A stretch of DNA of 64,000 nt from Sphingomonadaceae bacterium (GCA_025359445.1 JANYGB010000034.1:62001-126000); one strand, 5' to 3'; shown: positions 9,370 through 18,711, counted from the stretch's first letter. A program made the numbers and translations. The notes: generated from the sequence alone by a model not told the origin.

Positions 9370-9391
9370 TTTGAGTTCCTTTCATCAAAAT

Positions 9392-9463
9392 CCAACCCCC
9401 GTTCGTGGTGAAGAGGGGTTGAGCTCTTGCGAAAGCCCGTCTCGAACCACGAACGGGGGTTGG
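9392..9463. repeat. Long perfect inverted repeat (REP-like)
   Basis: Two 18-base arms (9392-9409, starting CCAACCCCCG; 9446-9463, ending CGGGGGTTGG) are exact reverse complements around a 36-base loop. It lies between two minus-strand genes and could fold as a transcript-end structure. Similar TTCGTGGT-type palindromes are widespread in sphingomonads. Confidence 0.85.
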
Positions 9464-9469
9464 CTGTGT

Positions 9470-11170
9470 TTACGCGTTTGCCACTTGCTTGCTCAGTTCG
9501 TCGCGCATTTCACGCCGCAGGAACTTGCCGCTGGCGTTGCGCGGCAGGGCATCGGACAGGAACCAGACGTAGCGCGGCACCTTGTGCTTGGCCATTACGT
9601 TCAGGCAGTGCGCGCGCAGCTCGGTCTCGTCGAGCGTGTCGCCCGGCTTGACCACCACCGCGACCCCGACTTCCTCGCCGAGCCGCTCGTCGGCAACGCC
9701 GAACACGCAGCATTCGGCCACCGCCGCGTGGCGATAAATCCCGGCCTCGACCTCGCTGCAGAACACGTTTTCGCCGCCGCGCAGAACCATGTCCTTCTTG
9801 CGGTCGACAATGTAGATGAACCCGTCCGCGTCGATCCGCGCGACGTCGCCGGTGTGGAGCCAGCCGCCATCGGTGATCGTCGCAGCGGTCGCATCGGGGC
9901 GGTTGATGTAGCCCTTGATCACCGACGAGCCCTTGACCCACAGCTCGCCGATTTCGCCCTGCGCCACCGTTGTACCGTCATCGTCAACGCATTTTACCTC
10001 AAAGTTGGGCATCGCAGGACCGGCACTGTCGGGCTTGGCGACGAAGAAATCGCCGGTTACCGAGGTGATGATCCCGCAAGTTTCGGTCATGCCATAACCT
10101 GTGGTCGGCCGCGCGGTTTTGATCTGCTGATCGATCTTGAGCACCAAGTCGGGCGGCACTTGTGCACCCCCGCCTGAGAGCCCAGTGAGCGACGAGGTGT
10201 CGGTGCTGGCGAAATCAGGATGGTTGATGATCTCGCGGCTCATCACCGGCACTCCGCTGATCCCGGTGATCCCGTGCTGTTCGACCAGCTTGAGCGCCTC
10301 GCCAGCGTCCCATTTGTACATCAGCACGATCGCGCCGCCGGCCGCGGTGGTGAGATAAGCCCCGCAATTGTTGGCGGTGACGTGGAACAAGGGCGTGGTC
10401 AGCAGGGTCACCGCAGGCGGCGGATCGAGCGGGGCGGCGACCCCGGTGGCACGCTCGACCGCGAGCGCCTGCGCAGTGGTCGAATAGACCATGTTGAGCA
10501 GGTTGGCGACGCAGCCGCGGTGGGTGAGCTGCGCGCCCTTGGGGAAGCCGGTGGTGCCTGAGGTATAGAAGATGCAGGCGTCGGCATCGGGATCGACCAC
10601 GACATCGGGCATCGCGCCGCCATAGCCGAGCACTTCGCTCCAGTCGGTCACGCCAATATGCGGCGCGGGCATCCGCACTCCGACCAGCTTGACCCCGTCG
10701 GCCAGCCCCGGAGTCTCAGCCACGCGCGCCAGTCGCTCGGCATCGGCGAACAGCACTTTCGGCGCGGCGTCGTGCATTGCGAAGGCCATTTCCTCGCCGT
10801 TCCACCACGCGTTCATGCCCACTGCCGCGACCCCGACCGAGACGCAGGCCCAATAGATCAGCATCCATTCGGGGTAATTGCGCATCGCGATCCCGACCCG
10901 GTCGCCAGGCTGGATTCCTTGCGCGAACAACCACGCGGCGACCGAATTGACCGCCTCGTGTGACTGCGCATAGGTCATCAACTCGCCCTCATAGATCAGG
11001 TAAGGCCGCTCGGCGAAGGCCACGCTGGAAAGCCACAGTTCGCGCACCGACGGCGGAGCGTTTTTGAACACCCGCAGCCGGTTGCCCAGCACCTCGGCCT
11101 CGGTAATCTCGAACTGGCCGCCAGGACCCGTCAGCTCTTCGCGCACTTGGCGCAGTTCGGCGTAATGCAT
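9470..11170 (-). CDS. Fatty-acid/aryl-acid CoA ligase (AMP-binding family)
   Basis: This 566-aa ANL-superfamily enzyme has the A3 motif YTSGTTGFPKG (202-212), the A5 motif GYGMTET (about 367), the A8 hinge and GDVARID region, and the C-terminal catalytic Lys in NASGKFLRREM (about 550). It activates a carboxylic acid as acyl-AMP and transfers it to CoA. No transit signal is present. The substrate cannot be read from the sequence; long-chain or xenobiotic acids are plausible. The SDR gene lies 100 bases upstream of it on the same strand, with the palindrome between. Confidence 0.93.
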   Translation of the reverse strand: MHYAELRQVREELTGPGGQFEITEAEVLGNRLRVFKNAPPSVRELWLSSVAFAERPYLIYEGELMTYAQSHEAVNSVAAWLFAQGIQPGDRVGIAMRNYPEWMLIYWACVSVGVAAVGMNAWWNGEEMAFAMHDAAPKVLFADAERLARVAETPGLADGVKLVGVRMPAPHIGVTDWSEVLGYGGAMPDVVVDPDADACIFYTSGTTGFPKGAQLTHRGCVANLLNMVYSTTAQALAVERATGVAAPLDPPPAVTLLTTPLFHVTANNCGAYLTTAAGGAIVLMYKWDAGEALKLVEQHGITGISGVPVMSREIINHPDFASTDTSSLTGLSGGGAQVPPDLVLKIDQQIKTARPTTGYGMTETCGIITSVTGDFFVAKPDSAGPAMPNFEVKCVDDDGTTVAQGEIGELWVKGSSVIKGYINRPDATAATITDGGWLHTGDVARIDADGFIYIVDRKKDMVLRGGENVFCSEVEAGIYRHAAVAECCVFGVADERLGEEVGVAVVVKPGDTLDETELRAHCLNVMAKHKVPRYVWFLSDALPRNASGKFLRREMRDELSKQVANA

Positions 11171-11277
11171 CGCTCATCCCGAAGTTGTTTTTAATTGTCT
11201 GATTAAGTGGCGCAGTCCGCCGCTCACGGCAAGAACCTTCCTTCCCGGACGCGCTGTTTCGCCTTACAGCCCACGCC

Positions 11278-12045
11278 ATGTCCTTGCCGCCCGACCGCCT
11301 GACGCGCTTTGCCCGCCATATCGTGCTGCCTGAACTGGGCGGGGCGGGGCAGGTCGCCTTGGCGGGCGCGCATGTCGCGCTGGTCGGGCTGGGCGGGATC
11401 GGATCGCCCGCCTTGCAATATCTCGCGGCAGCGGGGGTCGGAACACTGACCTTGATCGACCGCGACGTGGTCGATGTGTCAAACCTGCAGCGCCAGACGA
11501 TCTACCGCGAGGCCGACGTGGGACGGCTCAAGGCCGAGGTCGCTGCGGAATGGGTGGGGCAGTTCGACAGGTCCCTCAAGGTCCGCGTTCGCGCCGGAAC
11601 GGTGGGGGCGGATAGCGCGGCGCAGTACCTTGAAGGTGCCGATGTTGTGCTCGACGGGTGTGACAACTTCGCGACCCGGCTGATTGTGTCGGATACCTGC
11701 ACTGCGCTCGGCATTCCGCTGACCAGCGCCGCGATCGGGCGCTTTCAGGGGCAAGTGGCGAACTTTGCCGGGCATTTGCCGGGGCAGGCCTGTTACCGCT
11801 GCTTCGTCGGCGATGCGTTCGATGCGGAGGACTGCGATAGTTGTGCCGAGGACGGCGTGCTTGGCGCCATGGCCGGGATGATGGGGGCCTTTGCAGCGAT
11901 GCAGGCGATACGGATGCTGCTGATGGGCAAGGCTGCGTTGGGCGATCCGCAATGGGGCCAGCTGCACTTGTTCGAGGGGCTGGTGCCGAGCCTGCGGACG
12001 ATGCGGATTGCGAAGGATCCTGATTGCCGGGCGTGCTCCGCCTAG
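11278..12045 (+). CDS. moeB: HesA/MoeB/ThiF family E1-like adenylyltransferase
   Basis: This 255-aa protein has the nucleotide loop GLGGIG (37-42) and the zinc site Cys172-x2-Cys175 with Cys250-x2-Cys253. It also has the conserved DGCDNFATR segment (126-134). Such enzymes adenylate the C-terminal Gly-Gly of sulfur carriers MoaD or ThiS. No rhodanese domain is attached. MoeB and ThiF cannot be separated from sequence alone, so the symbol is tentative. It is convergent with the GFA gene, with a 4-base overlap. Confidence 0.88.
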   Translation: MSLPPDRLTRFARHIVLPELGGAGQVALAGAHVALVGLGGIGSPALQYLAAAGVGTLTLIDRDVVDVSNLQRQTIYREADVGRLKAEVAAEWVGQFDRSLKVRVRAGTVGADSAAQYLEGADVVLDGCDNFATRLIVSDTCTALGIPLTSAAIGRFQGQVANFAGHLPGQACYRCFVGDAFDAEDCDSCAEDGVLGAMAGMMGAFAAMQAIRMLLMGKAALGDPQWGQLHLFEGLVPSLRTMRIAKDPDCRACSA

Positions 12046-12380
12046 TAACTCGCCCCGTCGATTAACCGGCGCGGCAGATCCTGCCACAGCGCCGGCTCGA
12101 ACATCCGCAAATTGACCGCCATGCGCGGATAGTCGGGATCGACCGGGGTCCAGTGAGTCGTGCAGCCGCAGGTGCCGCAGTGCCAGGTATCGAGCATGCA
12201 GTCGCCCTGGCGGTAGGCCACACCGGTTCCTTCAGTCGACACCATCGCGGGGGTAGTATGGTGCCACAGCCCACCAATCCTGCGGCATAGCGAGCAGTTG
12301 CAATCGCCCGCGTCCGCCGGGTCCTCACGCAGCACAAGCCGCACCGCGCCGCAGCGGCAGCTGCCATGGTGTTCGCTCAC
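12042..12380 (-). CDS. GFA/CENP-V family zinc protein
   Basis: This 112-aa protein has the GFA fold cysteines: CxCG at the N-terminus (Cys8-x-Cys10), the NCSLC pair, and WHCGTCGC. It is in the family named for glutathione-dependent formaldehyde-activating enzyme. Most members, like this one, have no demonstrated activity, so the name should not be taken as function. It overlaps the sirtuin gene by 4 bases and is likely co-translated with it. Confidence 0.88.
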   Translation of the reverse strand: MSEHHGSCRCGAVRLVLREDPADAGDCNCSLCRRIGGLWHHTTPAMVSTEGTGVAYRQGDCMLDTWHCGTCGCTTHWTPVDPDYPRMAVNLRMFEPALWQDLPRRLIDGASY

Positions 12381-13087
12381 ATCAATATCTCCTCAACCCA
12401 GGCTGGCACCAGTTCGCTTGCGCGGCCGAGCCGGGTTTCGTGGAACATCCGCGAGCCCTGGCTGCGTTCGAGGTTGAGCTCGAGCGTATCCGCGCCCAAT
12501 TCGACCGCGTTCTGCACGAACCCCGCCGCCGGATAGACCGCACCCGAAGTGCCAATCGAAACGAACAGATCGCACGTCCCCAGCGCCGCGTAGATCGCGT
12601 CCATGCCGTACGGCATCTCGCCGAACCAGACGACATCGGGGCGCAAGGTACGCGCGGCGCAGACCGGGCAGGCCGGGCGCTCGATCAAAGTGGCTGTCCA
12701 CGGGCTGCGCACATCGCAGCTGGTGCACCAGGCATTAAGGTGCTCGCCGTGCATGTGGAGCACACGTTTTGCTCCAGCGCGTTCGTGGAGGTCATCGACG
12801 TTCTGCGTGATAATCACGAGTTCACCCGGCCATTGCGCATCAAGCCGCGCCAGCGCGAAGTGCGCCGGGTTAGGCTTCTTGGTCTGGATCGCCGCGCGGC
12901 GCATGTCGTAGAACCGCAGCACCAGTTCTGGATCGCGGGCAAAACCTTCAGGCGTGGCGACGTCTTCGACCCGGTGCTGCTCCCACAGGCTGGGGCCGCC
13001 ATTGGCACCCGCGCGGAAGGTATCGATCCCGCTTTCGGCCGAAATGCCAGCGCCGGTCAGGATCACGATGTTGCGAATGTCGCTCAT
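12377..13087 (-). CDS. cobB: NAD-dependent protein deacylase, sirtuin (CobB type)
   Basis: The protein has the sirtuin motifs GAGISAESGI, TQNVDDLHERAG and the catalytic His in HMHGE, plus a zinc site formed by CTSC and CPVC. It removes acyl groups (acetyl, succinyl) from lysines using NAD. The start MSDIRN at 13087 gives about 237 aa and fits the family. Upstream ATG 13096 is possible. It is divergent from dapB, with only 35 bases between, so their promoters must overlap. Confidence 0.94.
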   Translation of the reverse strand: MSDIRNIVILTGAGISAESGIDTFRAGANGGPSLWEQHRVEDVATPEGFARDPELVLRFYDMRRAAIQTKKPNPAHFALARLDAQWPGELVIITQNVDDLHERAGAKRVLHMHGEHLNAWCTSCDVRSPWTATLIERPACPVCAARTLRPDVVWFGEMPYGMDAIYAALGTCDLFVSIGTSGAVYPAAGFVQNAVELGADTLELNLERSQGSRMFHETRLGRASELVPAWVEEILM

Positions 13088-13122
13088 GTCCCGCATGAAG
13101 CACGTCACACATGGGGACGGCA

Positions 13123-13851
13123 ATGGCACGAATCGGCATCATCGGCAGCGCGGGGCGCATGGGCGCGGCGCTGGTCGAGGCGATTGCGACCGCGGGTGAA
13201 ACGCACGCCGGCGGGGTCGATCAAGGCGGCGATCTCGCCGCATTGGCAGCGCAGTGCGACGTGCTGGTCGATTTCTCCTCGCCTGCTGCGCTCGAAGCCA
13301 ATCTCGACGCAGCCATGGCGGCGGGAGTGGGAATTGTCGTCGGCACCACCGGGCTGGAGGAACGGCACCACTGGCTGTGCGACGCCGCGGCGGAAAAGAT
13401 TGCCGTGCTGCAGACCGGCAATACCTCGCTTGGTGTCACCTTGCTGGCGCACCTGGTGCGCGAAGCGGCGCAGCGGCTGGGACCGGACTGGGATATCGAG
13501 ATCGCCGAGACGCACCACCGGATGAAAGTCGACGCGCCATCGGGCACCGCGATGTCGCTGGGCGAAGCGGCGGCGCAAGGCCGCGGGATCGCCTTGGCGA
13601 CGCATTCAGCGCGCTGCCGCGACGGGATCACCAGCGCGCGCAATTCGGGCGACATCGGCTTTGCGAGCCTGCGCGGCGGGAGCGTGGCGGGCGATCACAC
13701 CGTCCACTTTCTTGGTGACAACGAACGCCTGAGCTTCACGCACATCGCTGAGAACCGCGCTATCTTCGCCAAAGGCGCGGTCCGCGCCGCGCAGTGGCTG
13801 ACGGGCAAAGCGAACGGCCGGTACACGATGGCGCAAGTGCTCGGACTGTGA
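13123..13851 (+). CDS. dapB: 4-hydroxy-tetrahydrodipicolinate reductase
   Basis: This 242-aa enzyme has the NAD(P) motif GSAGRMG (8-14), catalytic His131-His132 with Lys135, and the DAPSGTA signature (137-143). It makes tetrahydrodipicolinate for lysine and diaminopimelate; dapE of the same pathway is at 17069. The second ATG (13123, MARIGIIG) fits homologues better than the one at 13111. Its stop overlaps the GTG of the next gene (GTGA), indicating coupled translation. Confidence 0.97.
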   Translation: MARIGIIGSAGRMGAALVEAIATAGETHAGGVDQGGDLAALAAQCDVLVDFSSPAALEANLDAAMAAGVGIVVGTTGLEERHHWLCDAAAEKIAVLQTGNTSLGVTLLAHLVREAAQRLGPDWDIEIAETHHRMKVDAPSGTAMSLGEAAAQGRGIALATHSARCRDGITSARNSGDIGFASLRGGSVAGDHTVHFLGDNERLSFTHIAENRAIFAKGAVRAAQWLTGKANGRYTMAQVLGL

Positions 13852-14795
13852 CGCTGGACCCGTTCGGACTGCTCGGAGCGGGGGCTGCGGCTGCTGCCGT
13901 GCTGGCATTCGGCCCGGCCCAGCGCTGGCTGGCAGAACGCCGCCGCCGGCCCGCCCGCGCTGCAGAAATGTTCCTCTGGCGCGAAAATTTCGAGAGTCGC
14001 AATCCCGAGGGGATTCCGTTCACCGCCGACGAAATCGCCGGGCATGTTGCCTGGTTCAAGAGTCTCGCCCGCGACGCGCTGATCCTGCGCCCTGCGCCGT
14101 TGGACGATGCAGGCGAGGCGGCCGCGCGGATCGGCGGGCCAGCCTGGCTTGCGCCAGACGAGGTCTGGCCGCGCGATGTCTCGGGCACATCGCTCGAATT
14201 CGTCGCACAGCTCGACTTTGCCCGGCTGCCAACGCTCGCCGGCTTCCCGGAGCGCGGATTGGCGCGGTTCTTCGTCGGCCGCGACGAACTGTATGGGGCC
14301 AATTTTGACGCACCCGATCAATCCGCAGGACGGGTGCTGTGGCACGAAGGCTGTCCGGAAGGTGGCAGACTTGAGCCGCAACCGCCGCTCGGCGCGCAGG
14401 ATTTCTCGCCCTTCCATAACGACGCGGTGCGCGAACGCGGGCTGGCGCTGGCTGCCGCGCCAATCTGCGATGCGCCCGATGCCTATAGCTGGGAGCCCGT
14501 TGCGCGGCTCGAAGGTGCGCTGCGGCGCGATGGTGCGGAGGAAATAACCGAGAAATTTGAAGAACTTGCCGAAGCGCGGGAAATCGGCCATCGCGTGGGC
14601 GGCCATCCGGTGTTTACGCAGTCCGACTTCCGCGCATCCGGCGCTTACGACGACTTCGATACCGTGCTGCTCGGGCTGTCATCGGATGATGCAATCATGT
14701 GGGGCGATGTGGGTGAAGCGGTGTTCCTGATCCGCGCCGCCGACCTGGCTGCTCGCGACTTTTCGCGCGTCGCGTTTTATTGGGACTGCGCTTGA
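13848..14795 (+). CDS. DUF1963 (YwqG-like) family protein
   Basis: This 315-aa protein has the DUF1963 arrangement: PAWLAPDEVWPR, EFVAQLDFARLP and FFVGRDELYG in the middle, and a C-terminal GHRVGGHPVFTQSD. An N-terminal hydrophobic stretch (about residues 5-22) may anchor it. The start GTG 13848 overlaps the dapB stop. The end overlaps the nth start in the same way. It is thus the middle gene of a three-gene coupled unit. Function unknown. Confidence 0.85.
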   Translation: MTLDPFGLLGAGAAAAAVLAFGPAQRWLAERRRRPARAAEMFLWRENFESRNPEGIPFTADEIAGHVAWFKSLARDALILRPAPLDDAGEAAARIGGPAWLAPDEVWPRDVSGTSLEFVAQLDFARLPTLAGFPERGLARFFVGRDELYGANFDAPDQSAGRVLWHEGCPEGGRLEPQPPLGAQDFSPFHNDAVRERGLALAAAPICDAPDAYSWEPVARLEGALRRDGAEEITEKFEELAEAREIGHRVGGHPVFTQSDFRASGAYDDFDTVLLGLSSDDAIMWGDVGEAVFLIRAADLAARDFSRVAFYWDCA

Positions 14796-15436
14796 CCAAA
14801 GCCGACATTTTCGAATTCTTCCGCCGCCTCGCCGAAGACAATCCTGCGCCCGAGACCGAGCTCGAGTTTGGCAATACCTATCAGCTGCTGGTTGCGGTGG
14901 TGCTTTCCGCGCAGGCGACCGATGTCGGGGTGAACAAGGCGACCAAGGCGCTGTTCGCATCGGTCAAGACTCCGCAGCAGATGTTCGATCTGGGTGAGGA
15001 GGCGCTGAAGGTGCACATCAAAACCATCGGGCTGTTCAACACCAAAGCGAAAAACGTCATCGCGCTGTCGGAAATTCTGGTGCGCGATTTTGGCGGTGTG
15101 GTTCCGGCTAACCGCGATGTGCTGACCACGCTGCCCGGGGTCGGCCGCAAGACCGCCAACGTGGTGATGAATTGCGCGTTCGGGGCTGAGACGTTCGCGG
15201 TCGATACTCACATCTTCCGCGTCGGCAACCGCACCGGCCTCGCCAGGGGCAAAACCCCGCTGGCGGTCGAGCTACAGCTTGAGAAAAAGGTGCCGCAGCC
15301 GTTCCGGCTTGGCGCGCATCACTGGCTGATTTTGCACGGGCGCTACGTGTGCAAGGCGCGCACGCCCGAATGCTGGCGCTGCGTTGTGGCGGACCTGTGC
15401 GCGTTCAAACCAAAGACTCTGCTACCGAAAAAGTAA
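14792..15436 (+). CDS. nth: Endonuclease III
   Basis: This 214-aa HhH-GPD DNA glycosylase/AP lyase removes oxidised pyrimidines. The hairpin LPGVGRKTA contains catalytic Lys120, the acid is Asp138 (VDTH), and the [4Fe-4S] cluster ligands are Cys187, Cys194, Cys197 and Cys203. The start is probably TTG 14792, which overlaps the previous stop as TTGA. A second TTG at 14780 is possible. A palindromic repeat begins 5 bases after the stop. Confidence 0.96.
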   Translation: MTKADIFEFFRRLAEDNPAPETELEFGNTYQLLVAVVLSAQATDVGVNKATKALFASVKTPQQMFDLGEEALKVHIKTIGLFNTKAKNVIALSEILVRDFGGVVPANRDVLTTLPGVGRKTANVVMNCAFGAETFAVDTHIFRVGNRTGLARGKTPLAVELQLEKKVPQPFRLGAHHWLILHGRYVCKARTPECWRCVVADLCAFKPKTLLPKK

Positions 15437-15440
15437 GGGT

Positions 15441-15615
15441 TTCGCGCAGAGGGCGCAGAGAAGAGGGAGGCGCAAAGGTGTTGCGCCGAGCCGCAGGTTC
15501 GCAACTCTCTGAACGATACGGCAAACGCAGCGCCGAAATCTGACAACGGCCGCGCCGCGCTCACTACCCCTCTGCATCTCCCTTCTTCTCTGCGACTCTG
15601 CGCACTCCGCGCGCG
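15441..15615. repeat. Dispersed GCGCAGAG palindromic repeat, copy 1
   Basis: It begins TTCGCGCAGAGGGCGCAGAG and ends with the near-inverse CTGCGACTCTGCGCA. No coding potential is seen. The core contains GAGCCGCAGGTTCGC, the reverse complement of the core motif in copies 3 and 4, so this copy is in the opposite orientation. It fills the gap between the convergent nth and symporter genes. Confidence 0.75.
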
Positions 15616-15622
15616 ACCCCTT

Positions 15623-16969
15623 CTACTGTGCGGGATCGAGGTGCAGGCCCTTTCTGCCATGGTCCGCAGTTTCGCCCGGCGCATGCACCTCCGCGTCGGG
15701 ATCGAGCGGCGGCTGGAGCATGCCTTCCCACTTGGTGATGACCGCAGTAGCGACCGAGTTGCCGAGCACGTTGGTGGCAGTGCGGCCCATGTCGAGGAAC
15801 TGGTCGATCGCCAGCACCAGCGCGATGCCTTCGACCGGCAGATCGAACATGGCCAGCGTTGCAGCGATCACCACCAGGCTGGCGCGCGGCACCGCGGCGA
15901 TACCCTTGGAACTGATCATCAAGGTCAGCAGGATCAGGATCTGCGTGCCGATCGGCAGGACATGGCCGTAAGCCTGCGCGATGAAGATCGTGGCGAAGCT
16001 GGCGTACATCATCGAACCATCGAGGTTGAACGAGTAGCCCAGCGGGACCATCAGTCCCGATATGCGGCGCGGGATGCCGAACCGGTCAAGCTGCTCGAAC
16101 AGCTTGGGCATCGCCGCTTCGCTGCTGGCGGTAGAAAAGGCAATCAGCACCGGCTGGCGCACATACCGCACCAGCGTGAACACCCGCCCGCGCAGGAAGA
16201 TCCAGCCAATCCCGATCAGCAGAGCCCACAGCAGCGCCAGGCTGAAATAGAACTCACCCAGCAGCTTGGCATAAGTCCCAAGGATGCCGAGGCCGTTTTT
16301 GGCGACCACATTGGCGAGCGCACCGAATACCGCGAACGGCGCAAACCGCATGACATAGCCGGTGACCTGCAGCATCAGCTCGGCCAGCGCCTCGGCCCCG
16401 CGCACCAACGGCTTGCCCTTTTCGCCGATCGCGGTGATGCCAATCCCTGCAAACAGCGAGAAGACCAGGATTTGCAGGACGTTGTTGTCCGCCATCGCCT
16501 GGATGATGTTCTTGGGAAAAACGTGCTCGATGAATTCGAACATGTCGAGCTTCTTGACCTCGCCGACCGAAGCCGCCGCAGCAGTCAGGTCGACCCCGAC
16601 CCCCGGCTGGAACAGGTTGACCATCAGCAGCCCGAGGCTGATCGAGATGAAGCTCGCGATGATGAACCACAGGATCGCGCGGAACCCGATCCGTCCGACC
16701 GCGGCGCTGTCGTTCATGTGCGCCAGGCCCGAAACTATCGTGGCCAGCACCAGCGGCGCGACCACCATCTTGATCAGGTTGAGGAATATGGTCGACAGCA
16801 CTTGAAAGCTGCGTGCCCAGTGGTCGGTAGTCATCACACCCGCCAGCAGGTTCTGGTTGACCAGGTAGCCGACCATGATGCCCAGCACCATGCCGCCCAT
16901 GATGCAGGCGGTCAGGTGGGCGCTGAGCAGGTTCAAAGCCTTGCCGATAATCGATCGCTGCTCGGCCAT
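15623..16969 (-). CDS. Dicarboxylate/amino acid:cation symporter (DAACS family)
   Basis: This 448-aa multi-pass membrane protein belongs to the GltP/DctA family. It has a serine-rich reentrant loop (AFSTASSEAAMP), the NLDGSMMY motif in TM7, the IAAVPRASLV hairpin and the DMGRTATNVLGNS motif in TM8. It imports C4-dicarboxylates or glutamate/aspartate with H+ or Na+. The start was set at MAEQRSIIG; the longer frame adds 22 atypical residues. Substrate choice between GltP and DctA is not certain. Confidence 0.94.
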   Translation of the reverse strand: MAEQRSIIGKALNLLSAHLTACIMGGMVLGIMVGYLVNQNLLAGVMTTDHWARSFQVLSTIFLNLIKMVVAPLVLATIVSGLAHMNDSAAVGRIGFRAILWFIIASFISISLGLLMVNLFQPGVGVDLTAAAASVGEVKKLDMFEFIEHVFPKNIIQAMADNNVLQILVFSLFAGIGITAIGEKGKPLVRGAEALAELMLQVTGYVMRFAPFAVFGALANVVAKNGLGILGTYAKLLGEFYFSLALLWALLIGIGWIFLRGRVFTLVRYVRQPVLIAFSTASSEAAMPKLFEQLDRFGIPRRISGLMVPLGYSFNLDGSMMYASFATIFIAQAYGHVLPIGTQILILLTLMISSKGIAAVPRASLVVIAATLAMFDLPVEGIALVLAIDQFLDMGRTATNVLGNSVATAVITKWEGMLQPPLDPDAEVHAPGETADHGRKGLHLDPAQ

Positions 16970-17040
16970 GTGCTTGATGCTCCCCGGGGTAACTTTGTTG
17001 CTGGGCAGCCTAACAGGGGGCGGGGAGTGGGGCAATCGTC

Positions 17041-17061
17041 GTCCCGGGCTTGGCCCGGGAC
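17041..17061. repeat. GTCCCGGG hairpin (CGTCATCCCGG-type palindrome)
   Basis: GTCCCGGGC and GCCCGGGAC pair almost directly. It sits just before the dapE stop on the other side of the gap and can serve as a transcript end. It is related to elements at 18712, 37218 and 62151. Confidence 0.7.
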
Positions 17062-17068
17062 CGCGATG

Positions 17069-18202
17069 TCATGCCAGCGCTGCCTTGGCGATCCGCGCGT
17101 AAATCCGCACCAGCGTTTCCAGGTCCTCGACCGCCACCGCTTCGTCACGTTTGTGCATCGTTGCGTTGCAGAGGCCGAATTCGATCACCGGGCACAGGTC
17201 CTTGAGGAACCGCGCATCCGAAGTGCCGCCGGTGGTGCTGGCTTCAGGCGCAATTCCGGTCTCGGCTTCGACTGCCGCTGCGACCAATACCGAGAAGGCG
17301 CCCGGCGGGGTCAGGAAGGCCTCGCCCGAGACCACCGGCCGCGCAGTGCCGCCATGCTCCTCGGCCAGATCGCAGACCAACTGTGAAAGCTCGGCTCCGC
17401 TGTGCCGGTCGTTGAAGCGGATCGACAGCCGCGCCGTTGCGCGCGGCGGGATCACGTTGGTGGCGGGGTTGCCCACGGTCACATCGGTGATCTCGAGGTT
17501 CGAGGGCTGGAACCAGTCGGTGCCAACGTCCAGCTTGATCGCCTTGAGCTCGGTCAGCAATGCCACCAGCTTGGTGATCGGATTGTCAGCCAGGTGCGGG
17601 TAGGCAACGTGGCCTTCCTTGCCCGCAACTTCGAGCCAGACGTTGACCGAGCCGCGCCGCCCGATTTTCATCATGTCACCCAGCCGCGCCACCGAGGTCG
17701 GTTCGCCGACCAGGCACAGATCGGGGATCGCGCCGCGCGCGCGCATATGCTCGATCACCGCGACGGTGCCGAACCGCGCCGGGCCTTCCTCGTCGCCGGT
17801 AATGATGAAGCTGATCGTGCCCGCATCCGCTGGCACTTGGGCCACCGCGGCGACCATCGCGGCGATTGCGCCCTTCATGTCGACCGCGCCGCGCCCGTAC
17901 AATAGATTGCCGCGCAACTCGGGCGCAAACGGCGCGCTGGTCCAGCCTTCGCCCGGCGGAACCACGTCGACGTGCCCGGCGAAGGCGAAATGGCGGCTGC
18001 CTTCGGGGCCTTGGCGGATCGCGAACAGGTTCTCGACCGGGCCGTCTGGCGCCTCGCCCGCATGGAAGCGGTGAACGGCGAAACCGAGCGGCTCCAGCTG
18101 GCTTTGCAGGCAATCGAACACCAGCCCCGCCGCCGGGGTGACGCTGGGGCAAGCGATCAGCGCTTCGGCCAGTTGGGCGACGGAAGGGGAGGCGGTGTGC
18201 AT
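17069..18202 (-). CDS. dapE: Succinyl-diaminopimelate desuccinylase
   Basis: This 377-aa M20-family metallohydrolase has metal-binding His77 and Asp79 (GHVDVVPPG), the bridging Asp in YGRGAVDMKG, and GDEEGPA with the catalytic Glu. The C-terminal ligand His is in CNATMHKRDEA. It converts N-succinyl-LL-DAP to LL-DAP in lysine and peptidoglycan synthesis, the succinylase branch. Length and motifs fit DapE rather than ArgE. Confidence 0.96.
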   Translation of the reverse strand: MHTASPSVAQLAEALIACPSVTPAAGLVFDCLQSQLEPLGFAVHRFHAGEAPDGPVENLFAIRQGPEGSRHFAFAGHVDVVPPGEGWTSAPFAPELRGNLLYGRGAVDMKGAIAAMVAAVAQVPADAGTISFIITGDEEGPARFGTVAVIEHMRARGAIPDLCLVGEPTSVARLGDMMKIGRRGSVNVWLEVAGKEGHVAYPHLADNPITKLVALLTELKAIKLDVGTDWFQPSNLEITDVTVGNPATNVIPPRATARLSIRFNDRHSGAELSQLVCDLAEEHGGTARPVVSGEAFLTPPGAFSVLVAAAVEAETGIAPEASTTGGTSDARFLKDLCPVIEFGLCNATMHKRDEAVAVEDLETLVRIYARIAKAALA

Positions 18203-18257
18203 GGCTTCGCTTGGGCATATGGGCTATCCGCCAAGCTGACAAGCCGGAGCACCCGCT

Positions 18258-18707
18258 ATGCCCAAACTCGACCTCGACAGCATCGCCCAGACCAACGCCA
18301 CCGGCTATCCGGCGGTCTATGCCGATGTGGTGCAAGGCCGCTGGTATCGGCGGCTGGCCCCTGCCGCCGGGCTGGAAGATTTCGGGGTTAGTCATGTCGT
18401 GCTTGAACCCGGCGCCTGGTCGAGCCAGCGGCACTGGCACGTAGGCGAGGATGAAGTGGTCATAATGCTCAGCGGCGAAGCGGTGCTGGTCGATGACAGC
18501 GGCGAAACCCCGCTGCGCCCGGGCGATGTTGCCGCCTTTGCCAAGAACGATGGCAACGGCCACGTGCTGCAGAACCGATCGGCCGAGCCGTGCTGCTTCG
18601 TCGCGATCGGTCAGGCCGGGAACAGTGCGTGCCACTACCCCGATATCGACATGCATCTTGAGGCAGGTGTCGGTGAACAACGGCGAAAGGACGGCAGCAG
18701 GTTCTAA
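18258..18707 (+). CDS. Cupin-domain protein
   Basis: This 149-aa protein carries a single cupin barrel. Motif 1 is HWHVGEDEVVIMLSGE (two His and a Glu, about residues 59-74) and motif 2 is PGDVAAFAKNDGNGH, so a metal site is likely. Function is unknown; similar proteins are annotated as transcriptional regulators or sugar-binding cupins without evidence. It is divergent from dapE by 55 bases. Confidence 0.87.
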   Translation: MPKLDLDSIAQTNATGYPAVYADVVQGRWYRRLAPAAGLEDFGVSHVVLEPGAWSSQRHWHVGEDEVVIMLSGEAVLVDDSGETPLRPGDVAAFAKNDGNGHVLQNRSAEPCCFVAIGQAGNSACHYPDIDMHLEAGVGEQRRKDGSRF

Positions 18708-18711
18708 GTCC

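Noticed and set aside
15641..17386. 581-aa open frame antisense to the symporter and dapE
   Set aside because: It has shadow-frame composition and crosses two recognised genes and their gap.
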